Made by a program: the position numbers and the translations under genes
Assembly: GCF_000003815.2 (NCBI RefSeq)
Contig: NC_049981.1
Location: 21,540,091-21,604,090, forward strand
Direction: 5' to 3'
Length of the DNA stretch: 64,000 bases
Source: Branchiostoma floridae
Taxonomy: Eukaryota > Chordata > Leptocardii > Amphioxiformes > Branchiostomatidae
Part shown: positions 43,766-56,025 of the stretch, in pieces
Numbering within the stretch: position 1 is the stretch's first letter
Layout: each line of letters begins with the position of its first letter
Notes under the pieces: generated by a model
Seen by the model: only the letters and a program-made list of their open reading frames with translations
Told to the model about the DNA's origin: nothing
Database searches by the model: none

Positions 43766-43995
43766 GCACACACACACACACACAAACAAACAAACACGTG
43801 CGCGCTTGCGCAAACACGCACCCCTACTCCCTCACACGCGCAAACATACACACACACGCAAACACGCACCCCTACTCCCTCACACACGCAAACATACACA
43901 CACACACAAACACACACACACACACACAGACAAACACATGTACAGGAACACAGAAACAAACACACACACAGGAACACACACAAACACACAAGAAA
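43430..43995. repeat. Complex CA satellite with a recurring 33 bp module
   Basis: CA repeats with CG variants extend about 560 bp. The module CGCACCCCTACTCCCTCACA occurs at about 43607, 43691, 43817 and 43865. Long Thr/His and Cys/Val frames over this region are repeat artefacts. Confidence 0.93.
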
Positions 43996-44225
43996 AGAAA
44001 CCTACCGTATGGGTAGCTCCCACCAGGCACACGAACGACTTACACATTAAAGTAACTGACAACCAACAGGTGTACTTCCCAAGCGGCTCATCGATTGCTC
44101 ACGTACTTAAGCTTATCTCTTTTTATTACTTCGGCAAGATTGGGTGCTTCTTTTTTACGTAAGGGATTATCGAACCTGCGTTACCGTGCAGAGACTGAAG
44201 ATAACGACGATACTTGCTTGATTAT

Positions 44226-44518
44226 ACCCCCTTTCCACTAGGACGGCGCTCTCACCGCGCGCTTTCTGCGCACTAGCTCACGGCACGAAATCTGATATTT
44301 AAGCAGCGCTTAAACTTAACGTAATGGACACTGATATGCACAAGAGTATCGCTCAACGAATTGTATAGAAAACAAACGAATCTTGTGCGTTTTGTTGTCT
44401 TCTCTGTCACACTTATACGTTTCGTATGATATACCCAGTATGAAAGCGAAGGTTACACATATCCTATTTAGGTCGCAGTGAGAGCACATCGCGATCGCCG
44501 TCTAGTGGAAAGGGGGCC
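44226..44518. mobile_element. MITE family B, copy 2
   Basis: ACCCCCTTTCCACTAGGACG and GTCTAGTGGAAAGGGGGC are clean inverted ends. Inner GGCGCTCTCACCGCG and GGTCGCAGTGAGAGC match the copy at 4157, as does CGCTCAACGAATTGTATAG in inverse. Confidence 0.78.
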
Positions 44519-44629
44519 TTACCGACGTTCATACTTGGGATCACTACGCAGTAAGCCCCAGAGGTTACGGTCTATAAGAAGACTGAATTAGAATTAAATA
44601 AGAAAGAAAGAATCAGTTTCGTCGTTCTG

Positions 44630-44875
44630 GATACGCATGTGCAGCGACTGGAATTGTGGGTAGTGCATCACAGGTGAAGGCCAATGACTGATAAGCAGCA
44701 CTCGTCTCGAGTAGCTGCCTTTTGGCGTATCTTATTACCTGGGTGTCTAACCTTCATCCACATGCCTCAACCATTGTCTCGATTTGCAGATGTCCAGAGG
44801 TGATTTTTCATGTCTCAGGGGCTTTAACCTTTGACCTATCACCCACAATTCCTGTCGCTGCGCATGCGTACTCGG
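44630..44875. mobile_element. Inverted-repeat element
   Basis: GCAGCGACTGGAATTGTGGG (about 44641) and the inverse CCCACAATTCCTGTCGCTGC (about 44840) bound about 200 bp without coding capacity. A related phrase (GCGTACTCGGMACAATGAACG) occurs at 27048 and 44865. Confidence 0.55.
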
Positions 44876-45009
44876 AACAGTGAACGTGCTTATAACATCC
44901 CAGCACGACTGCGCAGACAAAACATCAGTATTAAGATTTGACAAATGATACTTTAATACAAGCAAACGCAGGCAGAACAGATATAACAACGTCGTGTTTA
45001 CGTCGATAG

Positions 45010-45190
45010 ATGACGGTTAACGCTCGTGCATTGTATGCAGGATTTTCAGGCAGGCTGTGACATAACTAACCACATAGAAGAATCTAAGACAGCCTTTTCA
45101 GCTATACAGTGTAGTTTGCACCACACATGCGCGACCATTCCAAGAATGCCCTTAGTTTGCGATCGCACGACACGCACGATGAGTGAGATC
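45010..45190. mobile_element. Decayed MITE family E copy
   Basis: TTTTCAGGCAGGCTGTGACA, CAACCACATAG-like text and GCGATCGCACGACACGCACG match the interior of 32374-32576, but the ends are lost. Confidence 0.35.
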
Positions 45191-45329
45191 GGGCATCCTT
45201 TCTTATCTTATCATATTCCTATTTTCTTGGAATTGATTTTTGGAAGGAGCAATTGCGATTGAAGCAAAGATGAAACGTGTACTTTTTTTGATCTAATGAA
45301 CCCCCAATAACACTACATGTTGCTAGGTA

Positions 45330-45755
45330 CACAGATCAAAGTAAGCCGATCAGCTTGAAGGTGTAGTCGCTGGGAACGCGGATGGCGTTTCAAATTAGGG
45401 CAAATCACATCGAGAAAAATGTTCAATTGCTAACTACAAAGTGGGAGACTCTTGCTGAAAACCGCTCCGAGTGGAGACGCACCATCATCCAGGGGACTGT
45501 TCATATGGAGCAGCTACGACGCTCCGAAGCAGAGACAAATAGACAGCAACGCAAAGAGCGACTCCTCCTTCCTCGCTCTCCACCCACCCTGCCCTGCACA
45601 AAGTGTCCCAGACTCTTCCATACTGCCCTGGGTTTAAGCAGCCACATAAGACATCGCCACCCACAATCAGCAACTGAGGCTGGCCTGACGTGAACTTTGA
45701 TGCTCGGCCTCGAGCAAATGCCGATGATGATTATGATGATGATACAAAAAATATG
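45330..45755 (+). pseudogene. LINE C-terminus with C2H2 finger and GATGAT tail
   Basis: The 103-codon frame (45382-45693) reads LAENRSEWRRTIIQG, a basic stretch, then PCTKCPRLFHTALGLSSHIR-HRH, a single C2H2 finger. This combination is familiar from the extreme C-terminus of some non-LTR retrotransposon polyproteins. It is followed by (GATGAT)n, a common LINE tail. The RT domain is absent. Confidence 0.6.
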
Positions 45756-46344
45756 AAAAGCTGGGTTGCTGCCTGCTATGTTGTTGATTGGAAAACATGA
45801 CGAGTGACAGCATTTCAAAAGACACGTGCGTCATGTACGCCAGACTAGCACTCTTGGTATTTCCTTAAATGTATGGGTTACAATAGACGCTAGAAAAAAT
45901 AAGGGGAGCTAAACCTGAACGATATCTCAATCACGTTTTGATGTCAATCACTTTTTGCTCTTGTATCATTTGGTAGAAAAACAAACTACAGTTTTCGGAG
46001 TCACATCACGTCCGTATGCCCGCAGATTGCGGCAAAACAGTCTAACAAGAAATAAAAAGGACCTTTCTGTCCATTCATTAGCATCAGATAACGCAGCCTC
46101 GGGCTTCTTTTTCTTAGCCTTTTAGTGCTTTCATGCAGAGATAAGGAACTAGCTGCATTTTCTAAGAACTGTACATCATCGTTGTAAACAAGAAATAGAT
46201 CGATCAACAGCAGTCAACTCTTTCGAAGATACATCTGCAGATATCTTACTTAGCCATGCAGACCAAAATAAGGGTCTTCGTAAAAATTTTGTGTACATGA
46301 CTGGACGCAGGGAATTAAAGGTCAGCTCACTAACGCGCTGTGAA
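45756..46344. other. No gene seen
   Basis: No exon, RNA gene or repeat family is recognised. Minus-strand frames near 46001-46367 have no domain. Confidence 0.35.
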
Positions 46345-46690
46345 GTCGCGTGGCGCAGCGGCGGCATTTGTGCCTCGTGACCGAGAGGTTGCGGGTTCGA
46401 ATCCGACTGCGTGTCACCGATCTTGTGCCCTTGGGAAAGGCACTTTACACGAATTTCCTCACTATACTGAGGTGAAAATGAGTAGCCGGTGCAATGGCCT
46501 AGTGGGTAGGGTGTTCGCCTTGCTTTCGGGAGGTCGTGAGTTCGATCCCGGCCGAGTCACACCAAAAGACTTTAAAAATGGTACATGCTGCTTTCTCTGC
46601 TTAGCACTCAGCATTGGGGAAAGAGTATGGAAGTTGAACACACACCACTACCAGTGGACTAGCCCCCTGCTGTAGTGATTGCGTGACTTA
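46345..46690 (+). mobile_element. Composite SINE with two tRNA-like heads
   Basis: The first head is CGTGGCGCAGCGGCGGC with the B box GCGGGTTCGAATCC, then CCCTTGGGAAAGGCAC. The second is GCAATGGCCTAGTGGGTAGG with the B box GAGTTCGATCCC. A body with AGCACTCAGCATTGGGGAAA and ACCACTACCAGTGGAC follows. The second unit and body recur inverted at 57180-57440. Confidence 0.65.
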
Positions 46691-46717
46691 ACTCACTAAC
46701 GCATTCCGAAATCGTGT

Positions 46718-46984
46718 TAAAGGTGCCCTCTCACTGCCCTTGTGTCACGCTTGTGTTACTGCGGGGTTCGAAATATACTAAACGAATTTCAGAGATAAAG
46801 AACGGATTTTCTTCCTATTTGTGTATGTTGTCGTCTTCTAAATCATACTTTTACGTATTACGCAATATTTAAGTTGAATTATTAAAAAAATCTGAGAAAA
46901 TAACAAAACGGTGACGCAGTGGACGAATCCCGCAGTGACGCAAGCTGGGCGCATGAGCGCAAGTGCAGTGAGAGGGCACCTTTA
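46718..46984. mobile_element. MITE family C, copy 2
   Basis: TAAAGGTGCCCTCTCACTGC and GCAGTGAGAGGGCACCTTTA are perfect 20 bp inverted ends. The interior shares TACTTTTACGTATTACGCAA and CTGCGGGGTTCGAAA with 36589-36998. Confidence 0.78.
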
Positions 46985-47164
46985 GCAACTTGAAGACGAG
47001 TGCAACCTTGTGCATGGTGACCGCACGCAAGTTTTCCCTTGAGGCAGATTTAAAATTCAAATGAAACGTTAAGACACCATGCAAAGTGAAACTGTGCTTG
47101 ACGTGGTTTGGGGAAAAGGCCACTTTTATTTTGTTCGATGAATCAGGCAACAACGGAGGCTACA

Positions 47165-47320
47165 TACAGAACAACAAAAATATCATCGATGACAGCACAG
47201 TCATGTATAGTAGTGGTTTAGACTAGCATTTGGAATAGTGTACAGATAAACTGAACTTCGCATGAGGATATAGGAGTTGGACACGATAGCATTACAAGGA
47301 AAATATGATATCAACCCTCA
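47165..47320 (-). repeat. LINE 3'-end remnant, third copy
   Basis: CTAGCATTTGGAATAGTGTA and CGCATGAGGATATAGGAGTT correspond to 16085-16145, so this is the same family as the remnants in GPCR intron 3. Confidence 0.45.
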
Positions 47321-47324
47321 TAAT

Positions 47325-49010
47325 TCCAACGGGAACCATAAGTCTACTAGCCTCCTTCGAGATTTGTGGGCGTTTGGGTAATTTGTTTGTGGAGGAGACA
47401 TGTTCGCGATTTTAATATATCGCTGCCAGGTTTTACGCCGGAGAGGTTCTTGTGTGGGGGAGGGAATATGCCAGTTAAGTATGCGTCGGCCCGCAGAGGG
47501 CCTGTGTCCTTTCGTTTTCTACAAAAGCCAATTAAAAGCACTTACGACCGTTCGGCCGGCCATGGATATGCTACATTTACGTTATAAACGCTAACAGCCT
47601 ATGGGTGGACACCCAACTCCCTCCTCGATTTGTTGAAAATCTCCGATTTATTGAGTCTCACAAAAGGCCACGAAGGAGGCTAAAGACTACCTCAGTACAA
47701 AGAAGCCGTTGTAGATTTCAGACATTCTTGAAACATCTTAAGACTTTTTTTAGTTTCTTTATTAATTTTGTTCATTACTGTGAATTTCTCGCTGGTTATG
47801 TCAATGCATTTTCCCAATGAGTCAATCAAAGGCAACACGCATGCATAGAGCAGGAAATTGAAGACAGATAGAGATTGCCATTATGTGACCTTTCCGGGAC
47901 CTTTGAAATATATGTAACTTCCTGTTTTTTGTCTGACGTGCCTAGCATTGAAGACGTTAATCACCAGGTAGATTTACTAGTGACACACGATAATATCAAA
48001 GCTGGTCAATGAGAATAGCCCGACAAGGAGTGTCTCCAGCCACCGACACTACTTGGTCGGCTCCACGCATGGAGATCGAAGTGTCAAACAGACATCGCCC
48101 AAAGCCGGACGAGAAAACCATTCACATATTCAATGCCTATTTCAATATATTACAGCCATTTTATTCAGTATTTTATGCTCTTGCTCACTTGCCATCCTCT
48201 ACTTCATCAACATCACCGATCACTTCCTGCCAGCCCTTTGAACAGAACTGTGACCTCGCCCGAGTCAACCTTCCCATCCTGCCAGTCTCCGTTTAGACCA
48301 TCTCCCCCCTCACATCCTGGATCTCTGCTATTAAACTGACTCAAATAACTCACACCGAGACGAACAAACAAACCGAAAACATGTTGGACAGCCACTCCCA
48401 TGAGTAAGGCATGTCGTAAGGCGCAGTTTTAGCCCTATTTCTGGAGGGCTTTCCTCCGTGTAAGCCAATACAATTAAAGCTATACTTTCAGCGCTGGCTG
48501 GTTCAAAATATCTACCAAAGAACACAGCCAACAAATTCCTGGCTAAGGGCATGTTTTACACGGTCTAATAAATCAAATGATCATGTTCGTTTTCAAAATG
48601 AACATGAACAAAATCCAAGAAGTAAAGGTCCTTGTGCGTCATGGGGATTAGCAAAGCCATTCAAAGGGCAGCTATCAACGTCATCAACACGTATCCTATT
48701 GGGAATTGTTGTCGTGCTGCTCTTGAAAACAGTTCTTAAAGATTTTCACTCACAATTGTGGTCGAGACTAACATATCAATATCGTTATTTATTACGAGAA
48801 CTAGCAGTAGTTCTATATACCTATGTCCTTTCGTTCTATGGCTATGCGAGAAAGCTTGATAAGTATGTGGGCATATGTACCCAGACCAATCTACAAATGT
48901 AGGTACTGTAGCTGTACCATATGGTTTAATGCTTAAGTAACATCGAGTGTTGTTTGAAGTCATGTCTATAACACACGCTTACTAGATTTTAAATAAACAG
49001 AAAATATTAC
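47325..49010. other. No gene seen
   Basis: A direct pair (CTCCTTCGAGATTTGT about 47351, CTCCTCGATTTGT about 47621) is the only structure noted. Overlapping small frames at 48009-48401 have no domain. Confidence 0.35.
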
Positions 49011-49021
49011 AGAAACCTACC

Positions 49022-49098
49022 TTGAGAGGATGAGCAACAGGAGGATGAAAGCCCTCCTGGGTCGGCCGATACGAATCTCGTCAGTGCGGCGCGATGTC
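49022..49098 (-). CDS. Candidate exon ending in a strong donor
   Basis: The minus strand ends CTCTCAAG|GTAGGTTTC, a very good donor. One frame reads RRTDEIRIGRPRRAFILLLLILS, a basic stretch then a hydrophobic run like an N-terminal membrane anchor. The frame is closed upstream by TAG with no Met, and no partner exon was found. The DNA is CpG-rich to about 49140. It may be part of an unmapped gene or chance. Confidence 0.2.
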
Positions 49099-49212
49099 TA
49101 ATCAGCCAGTGATAGCGCTATAGCTACGCGGTGCGGTGCCGGCCCTGCTGTCTCCTAGGAAACCAGCTCATATGGAAAGGGTAGAGGGCATGATGACGTA
49201 AAGGAGGTATCT

Positions 49213-49560
49213 TAAGCTAAGGGCACAACCCGCCGTACGTGCAACTGCGTGGCGTCTACGTGCCAAAACGTGGGCAATCGTTTGGGATCCGTAAGTGGTA
49301 AGTTCGTTGTAAGAACGTACAACTCACTTATTATTTGCGCAACGAACGATGCACGCAACCGGCTCACGGTCAGCCGTAGCGTGCAGACCACATACTTACA
49401 CCTTGTGCAACCGTGCGAGTGACGTGCGTTGAGACGTACTCCCTCCCTGCTCGTGCCAGTGCCAGTCGTCCCCCACGTTTTCAGAAAAAACTGGCGGATG
49501 TGACGTCCAACAAAAGCGTACGGACAAAAAGCACGCACGGCGGGTTGTGCCCTTAGCTTT
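49213..49560. mobile_element. MITE family F, copy 2
   Basis: AAGCTAAGGGCACAACCCGC and CGGGTTGTGCCCTTAGCTTT are inverted ends longer than in copy 1. The interior has CGTACG and GTACGT half-palindromes and CGTGCCAAAACGTGGGCAA as at 35670. Confidence 0.78.
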
Positions 49561-49577
49561 ATTGAAGCTGCCTTCCG

Positions 49578-49745
49578 TTGGCGACGTCGCTGCGGCCTAG
49601 TGATTTGACAGAGCGCTCAAAGAATTCCATCTATCAAAACATGAATCTCTTTAGATTTGTTGCCATTTTGGTCATATTTGTGCGTTTCATGTAATATTCC
49701 CATTATAATGTTAGAGGTAACTTAACACAAATTCAATCCAGAAAG
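49578..49745. mobile_element. Divergent family B piece
   Basis: GACGTCGCTGCGGCCTAGTG, TTTGACAGAGCGCT and a TTTGTGCGTTTCATGTAATA middle resemble the family B piece at 8258. The right end is lost. Confidence 0.35.
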
Positions 49746-52504
49746 TAGCGACGCCGCCAACATTACACAGTCCAGTATGATAGCCGGGGTGAATTATTAA
49801 CCCCTCACTACGTACATCGCAATTTGCTCAAGCCATTTAAAATGGGCAATGCAGAAGCTTAATGAGATTTCACATGAAGCCTTAAAGGTTAAGTATACCC
49901 CATAAGCGAGTGTTATTTCCCGATAGATATTTATTCTGAAACAAGCATTCCACTTCACAGTATACGATCAATGCCCTAAATACGATGAAGTACCAACTAG
50001 TCGAGGTCCGCGCGCATTTAGTATTCTATTCAACCATTTGAGCAATCTTAGGCTATGGCTAAATTCAGTGTACTTGCCAAGGCCTAATTAACAAATACGA
50101 GAATAAAAAGATTACAAAAATAACTTCGGTTTCTGCGAAGTGGGGACTTTAATTTGGGAACGTACAGTTTCAAGGATATGGGGAGTGCTTCATGCACACT
50201 AGGCGGATAACTGAGCACGCATGGAATCTAGATTGGAGCTTAAGTCACTGCTTTGCACAGTTGAGCAAGGATCAGTAGTGTTTCATGTTCAATCACAGAG
50301 TTTGTGCAGGCGGCAGGGAAAGGAAAAAATCAATGTAGACTTCCGTGCTTCAAAACCTTTGAAAACAAACTGATGGAATATTCTCACGGCATTACTTAGA
50401 TTGTCGACGTGGTGAAAATTAGAGATGTAACTTTCGTGTGAAATTTGCAACCACAAAATCATTCTCAAAGTAGTGCCTATACATTGTAACCAACATGGAT
50501 TATATAAGACTTACGGCAAAGTCATGCATGTAGGCTAATTGAAAGTGAACAGCGACTAGTGCTGCGTGCAAACATGAAGTTAATCCTCAAACATAAAAGT
50601 GAAATGGACAACGAAGGTGAAAAATATAGTTACGTTGAGTAGTACAAGATTCTAACTCTATGTTATAGTAATGCAGAGTTTGACTTCTCCATCTATGTCA
50701 GAATTATGACATTCCTATCATTTACAAATGAGTCTGTGCAGCTCTAATTTACTAAAATCTCCATTTTCCAAAGCAAATGCGTTGCAAACATCCATCTTCA
50801 GAAAGCTATAGCAGTATGCCTTCATTATTTCTGCAAAATGTTTCCACAAATTTGCAAATTATATATTTGATGGCGTACTCTGTATAACGATGGCCCATGG
50901 GTGGGTGATGCGGAATACACCGTGTTGTATTTCATTTATGCCATACTCTCGCAAGAAAACACACCTTACAAGGCTAAATATGGTTATCGCCAGCAGAAGG
51001 AATCGTGACGAATAGCCACAACCTTGGGGTAATTCTACCGGTAGACTGTAGTAAATCACAGGCGTGCAAAATTGGAACCAGGTTTTAAGACTTCAGATAT
51101 CTATATTCTACAAGATTAAACAATAATTCATGGTCGTTAAAGGAACACAAACGATCGTTTTTGTGACTAGCGTTCCGTAATTCAACAAAATTGCAGTAAC
51201 AAAAGTGACTAAGCATGAATTTATTAGCGCTTACCACAGAGAAAGTTTGTAGACCTAGTTCTTCATGAAATATTTAGAGGTGTTGCAAATTTCTGGTTTC
51301 ATCTTACACTATTGATTATGCAAAGTAGGCTGTAATTAGCATGATATTTTTTTCTGATAGTGGTCCTCAATAGCAAAATTATATGTATTGCAAGCATGGA
51401 AATCCTTTCGTAGAATCCCATGTCCTTGTCACATCTTGGAAAAGATATACATTGCAGGTTTAGATGATTAATACGCCATAGCTCAACTCTGAGCAATCCG
51501 TGATCATGCCTACAAATAACAACATTACAGTGGTCACAAATGTCGAATTCACGAGAGAACAGGTGTAGATCACCCTTTGGAAACGGTGTACTTGGTTTGA
51601 CAATCTATTACTCAGTCAACCTATTACCGGAGGAACATTAAAAACAAATGTAACTATCTCTACCTGTCTTTGTCAATTGCATACCATGGACCGCATGTTA
51701 TCTATCAACTTAACGGTTATACGTTAATAACGTTCCATCTATTAGGACTTGAACGCACTTCCAGCACCAAATGTTGCATGGCATTTTCCATTACATAGTC
51801 GAGTACGTTGCTTATTACCCTGTTTACTGAAGCTGATGAATGGTTCGGGTAAATGGGTTATTTTTTCAGTTAGATTGGCTCCATAATAAGATATCTTTTG
51901 CGAGAATCTTGCAAACACCGCGCCTTTTCTTTAGTAAATATTGTTTTACGTGGTTGAATATTATGAAATATATAAGTTATAAGAAAGATATTCATTGACA
52001 TAACGAATGTATAGCGACGTTCGTCAGGCCTATCACAACTATATATCTGAACAAACATGTGTATACAAATGGACTACTCACATGAATATCTATGAATAAC
52101 TAATAATATATCAACACCTTAAGTATAGAGTATCTTTTTCACGGTTCTTTGAAATTCTTATATATATATATGTGCCAATGTCTCCATCTCCTAGGATGTA
52201 GTTGAATCTATCTAGCGAGCAGAACGTATATATTTGTTTTGAGCAGGAGGAAACAAATCTGTAGTCCTGGCACACACGAGGTACTAATTAGAAGTACTAC
52301 TTAAGCTACGTCATTTAGATAATCGTAATCAGAAATACCTTTAAAAATAATCACCCATGCCTGTGGTTCGTAGTGCAATATAATCAGCCAAACCTGTGGA
52401 GTAGAATATAATACTTATCAGCCTACGTTGTCTTGAAATATATTGACTATTACCAGCTGAATTTTTCTAGTAAGGAGTGGTTTTTAACGTCTTCTTAGAC
52501 TTCC

Positions 52505-52532
52505 GTTGTCAATAGCAACCAAAGTGACGTCA
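52505..52532. promoter_or_regulatory. X-box-like palindrome beside a CRE
   Basis: GTTGTCAATAGCAAC (52505-52519) is followed 5 bp later by TGACGTCA (52525-52532). RFX proteins bind GTTGCCATGGCAAC-type sites and CREB/ATF bind TGACGTCA. A similar pair occurs at 63192-63239, so a repeat origin is possible. Confidence 0.25.
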
Positions 52533-52947
52533 AAATGACGCCATATGTATTTAAGCCATACATGTAGCTGCATATTGCCATCATGGATCAGCCTTAAATA
52601 ATCTATATCTTTTTCAACATGTAACCTCAGATTTCCATGATAACGGATTAAAAACGTTCACATCGATTTTGTTGTGAACAAATTACCAAGTAGTGAAATT
52701 CGAGTGAAAATAACTGATTTTACTTTTCATTGTAGCATGGTCCTCCATCTCGGATTTTGACCTATTACGTCATCACAGTATCAGAAATTATGAATATCTA
52801 ATCATAAATGTTACATTTGAATACAATATATATCTAAGATATATTTATAAATACAGGTGTTTTAATTCTGTTTAGTAAGAAAACCTTAAAATCTCACTGG
52901 TTAAGCCAAAATTATTGAATTTCGTAAAATATGCCTTTCAGAAGTCC

Positions 52948-52961
52948 GTTGCCATGGCAAC
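52948..52961. promoter_or_regulatory. Perfect X-box palindrome
   Basis: GTTGCCATGGCAAC is a 14 bp perfect palindrome and the textbook RFX site. No gene start is identified nearby, so the role is unknown. Confidence 0.25.
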
Positions 52962-54104
52962 ACGAAAAATCATAAACTTTGTATTTCGTTGCAAATTGTT
53001 TTCAACAATATTGTAGGAAAAGTCACCAAGTTAAGTTGTCCTAGCGCAATTTGTTTGGAAATTATATGAAGTCAAATTTGGCGCAGGCACATTTAGCAGC
53101 GCCGCCTCTCTAGTGTGGATAGGGTTAAAAGTATCATATTCAGGTGACTTCAACCGAATGCACTGGAGCATTTGTAAGCTCAGGCAATAGTAGCTATGTG
53201 TCACAAGTTGTACCGAGGAGTGCTCAACGAGGCGAATACAACTGCTCTGTAAGGGAAAACCGGATACCTCATATCCTAGAGATATTTTCCTGGTTGGGTG
53301 ATGAATGGGCGAATTCAACCACATGGAGTAAATTATTCCCAAATTTCCCCCATTCCTACAATGAACCGCCGCCGTAATCACCTAAGTGACTAATACGACA
53401 TTTGTCAGCGACGTTTGGAATCACTGAGGCGTGCCGTCTGAAGCGCAACAAGTAAGAAAATGCACTCTAACTATGATCAATAATGGAGTTTGTCATCTCC
53501 AATGAGGCGTAAGCGAGAAACGGAACATTTAAGCTTCGTGATTATATAAGAATGATGTTACCTGAAAAGTGTTTCGGAAATGTGTAGAGTTGCCAAATGA
53601 TGATCAATCGCCGGCCGGCAGGGAGACGCATCCTTTAATCAGTTTCTCATGCATCGCCTGCTATCATCAACAATGGGTCATGCACACATGGAATAAGTTC
53701 TGAAGAAAACAGGAGGGGAAAGTAATCTCGATCTAGTTTAGCTTACTGAGTTACTCTTTCACCGGTCAGAGAAGAGAGACGCTATGTACAGTTTTGACAG
53801 GTTCATTGTACCGATAGAAATTCCCCTAACTCATATTCGACAATGACAAAGAACAGTGGACTAAGGCTTAACGTTCAGTTCAAGAACTGTGGCCCTTTCC
53901 AGTAGAGTGCATGACGCCACATGTCAGGTGAGCGACATTACCGGGATACGAACTGACAGCTTCTTGGTCCAGAAACACAGGATGTACCACGCTACAAGTA
54001 AAGATCGAAGACAGTCAAGGGGGCTAATAGATAGGACGAAAGCTTTTAAATTTCATACGAAATTTTGACTTCATGAATCTGAAATATTTGGAGTTTATCA
54101 TATA

Positions 54105-54240
54105 GTAAGGTTCTTAAGCACAACCAATGTGTACTTACATCCAACGTGTCTGTCAGACACCATCATTAGGGTAGAATGACTGGAAACTACGTCTTTCTGC
54201 TACCCATTGGTTGTGCTTAAAGAACCTTATTGTATGATTA
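54105..54240. mobile_element. Short inverted-repeat element
   Basis: AAGGTTCTTAAGCACAACCA and the inverse TGGTTGTGCTTAAAGAACCT are ends about 135 bp apart, flanked by CATATAGT and TTGTATG. No coding frame occurs. Confidence 0.65.
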
Positions 54241-55570
54241 ATTGCCAACCCGATGAAGCTATTTACGGATTTCGAGTTTATGTAGATGCATGGGGTTCAA
54301 ATACAATGATGATTTATTGATATGATGATTCATTCTTTCGTTTCCTACAAGCAAATATAGGTCGAAATCACAAGGGCATCATGAGAAAAATAAACAGTTC
54401 TCCAACACACGAAATTTCTTTGAAAATGCTCCAATCTTTCTATTGCTTCGCGGAAAATCATTCTATCCATCTTCCATCAACTCAAAAATATTGGCTATCA
54501 ACCAATTCATTTTGTACTGATAGCGGTGGCGCTAATAATTTAGTTTAAGCTTGTTAATTTGAGTGCGTCACCACTTAGCTTGTCCTGTCAACTGACATTT
54601 AAAGAAAAATCTTTATTACCAATCATGTGGTAGGTCTCAAAAAGGTCTCCTTGTTATGCAATCTCCATCCTGTAGGCAAAATAAGGACCTTACTTACTAG
54701 TTACTGGATCCTCCCCTCCGGTCAGCTAGGGCAATTTATGTTGAGTCTCTGATTCCTTCAGGCCTTCAACCAGTTGGCCATGGTCCATTTGTACTATACA
54801 TTTGTGTGTCTCTCAGCTTGATAGTTTTAGTTTTCCATGCTTTCTTTATCCCTTGTCGTGTTGCAAGTTCCTTATAGGACTGGACTTTGACAGATGTGTG
54901 CTGAGTCCTCTAAAGGTTCAACTTGCCAACGAAGTGGGCCTCTTATAATGAACCGTGATGGATCTAGCGCGATGTCTTGTCACGTCTCTGAGCTTCTATT
55001 TCCGCTGTGTGCTAATGCTTTCGGTACCGGGCCCAGTATTCGTCAGGATTTAGAAGAAAAGCTCTTTAATACGATGCATACTTTAAGTTTTTTTTTTACT
55101 TATTTACAGCGCCAAAGAAAAACAAGAGTTCGGAGATCACACTGGTCCGCCAAATATTTTAGTTTCTCGTATATCTCCTAGTGCATTAGGTAGGCAAATA
55201 AGGTTTTGATTGACATTATATATAATTACCTGCTGTTTTATTAATCACTTCATGTCACCTTACAGTCATGAGAAAGGCCTATTATGCGCAAAACAAAGAT
55301 CAAGACCAAAAGCAATGTCCCGTGAACAAGAGTTCGGAGACCTCATACCCCCATGAAATATTTTGATAATGTAAATGACTTTTACATCTGCATAATTTAT
55401 GCTTGGTTATATACTTCTTTAGCTAACTTACACAGGTCATAATGTTGAAAATCTAATCAATCACTACATGCATGTACTTGGATTGACTTAACTTTCACAT
55501 TAAGTATGCAAATTAGGCATAATTGGAATCTGTTCATCTTCCACCTGCCACAAACTACATAAAATTATGT
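54241..55570. other. No gene seen
   Basis: The one notable frame (54894-55181) lacks any domain, and nothing else is recognised. Confidence 0.35.
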
Positions 55571-56025
55571 TACCTGTAGTTGAGTCCTATAAGTAGGTTC
55601 TTCAGTATGTACATCTCTACCAAAGATACCTGCATGCTAAATATCATGGTAATCCATCGTTCCTATAGGAAGATTTTGACAAAAATGCCCCTGCAGTTCC
55701 AGAGCAAGCTGCTAGGGGCCCAAACATACATCACTTTTTCCTCACATCACAAGCTATCTGACATAAAATAAAGATCATAGTATGTCCAGGTCAAAAGATA
55801 CAAAAATCTAAGTTCTGCTGCAGTACCAAGGTGACACACCAGGGGGCCCAAAAAACCTTAACCTTCGTCTTCCCAACACCTACCCACATAGCAAATATCA
55901 TCACAATCCATATCTAGAGGTTCTAAATTTATGCTGACCACAAATATGTAGAAACACAGACAGACACACACACTGAGACACACCAAAAACTATTCCTCCA
56001 TTTTTTTATGGAGGCAATTAGTAGT
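55571..56025 (+). repeat. LINE-like 3' region with ACAGACAGACAC tail
   Basis: Phrases such as ATGCTAAATATCATGGTAAT and GCAAATATCATCACAATCCA recur with CAGGGGGCCCAAA. It ends ACAGACAGACACACACACTG and CCATTTTTTTATGGAGGCAA. It resembles non-LTR 3' regions, but no reading frame is left. Confidence 0.4.

Larger units (their letters stand above)
49750..54100. other. A/T-rich, no gene seen
   Basis: No domain-bearing frame or RNA gene occurs. Noted sites are a (TA) run near 52159, an X-box-like palindrome plus CRE at 52505-52532 and a perfect X-box palindrome at 52948-52961. Confidence 0.45.

Noticed and set aside
43357-44162. Long Thr/His-rich and Cys/Val-rich open frames on both strands
   Set aside because: They are produced by the CA/TG satellite. 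Composition is two-residue repeat and frames are open on both strands at once.
52151-52170. TATA box
   Set aside because: It is a short TA microsatellite with no adjoining gene start.
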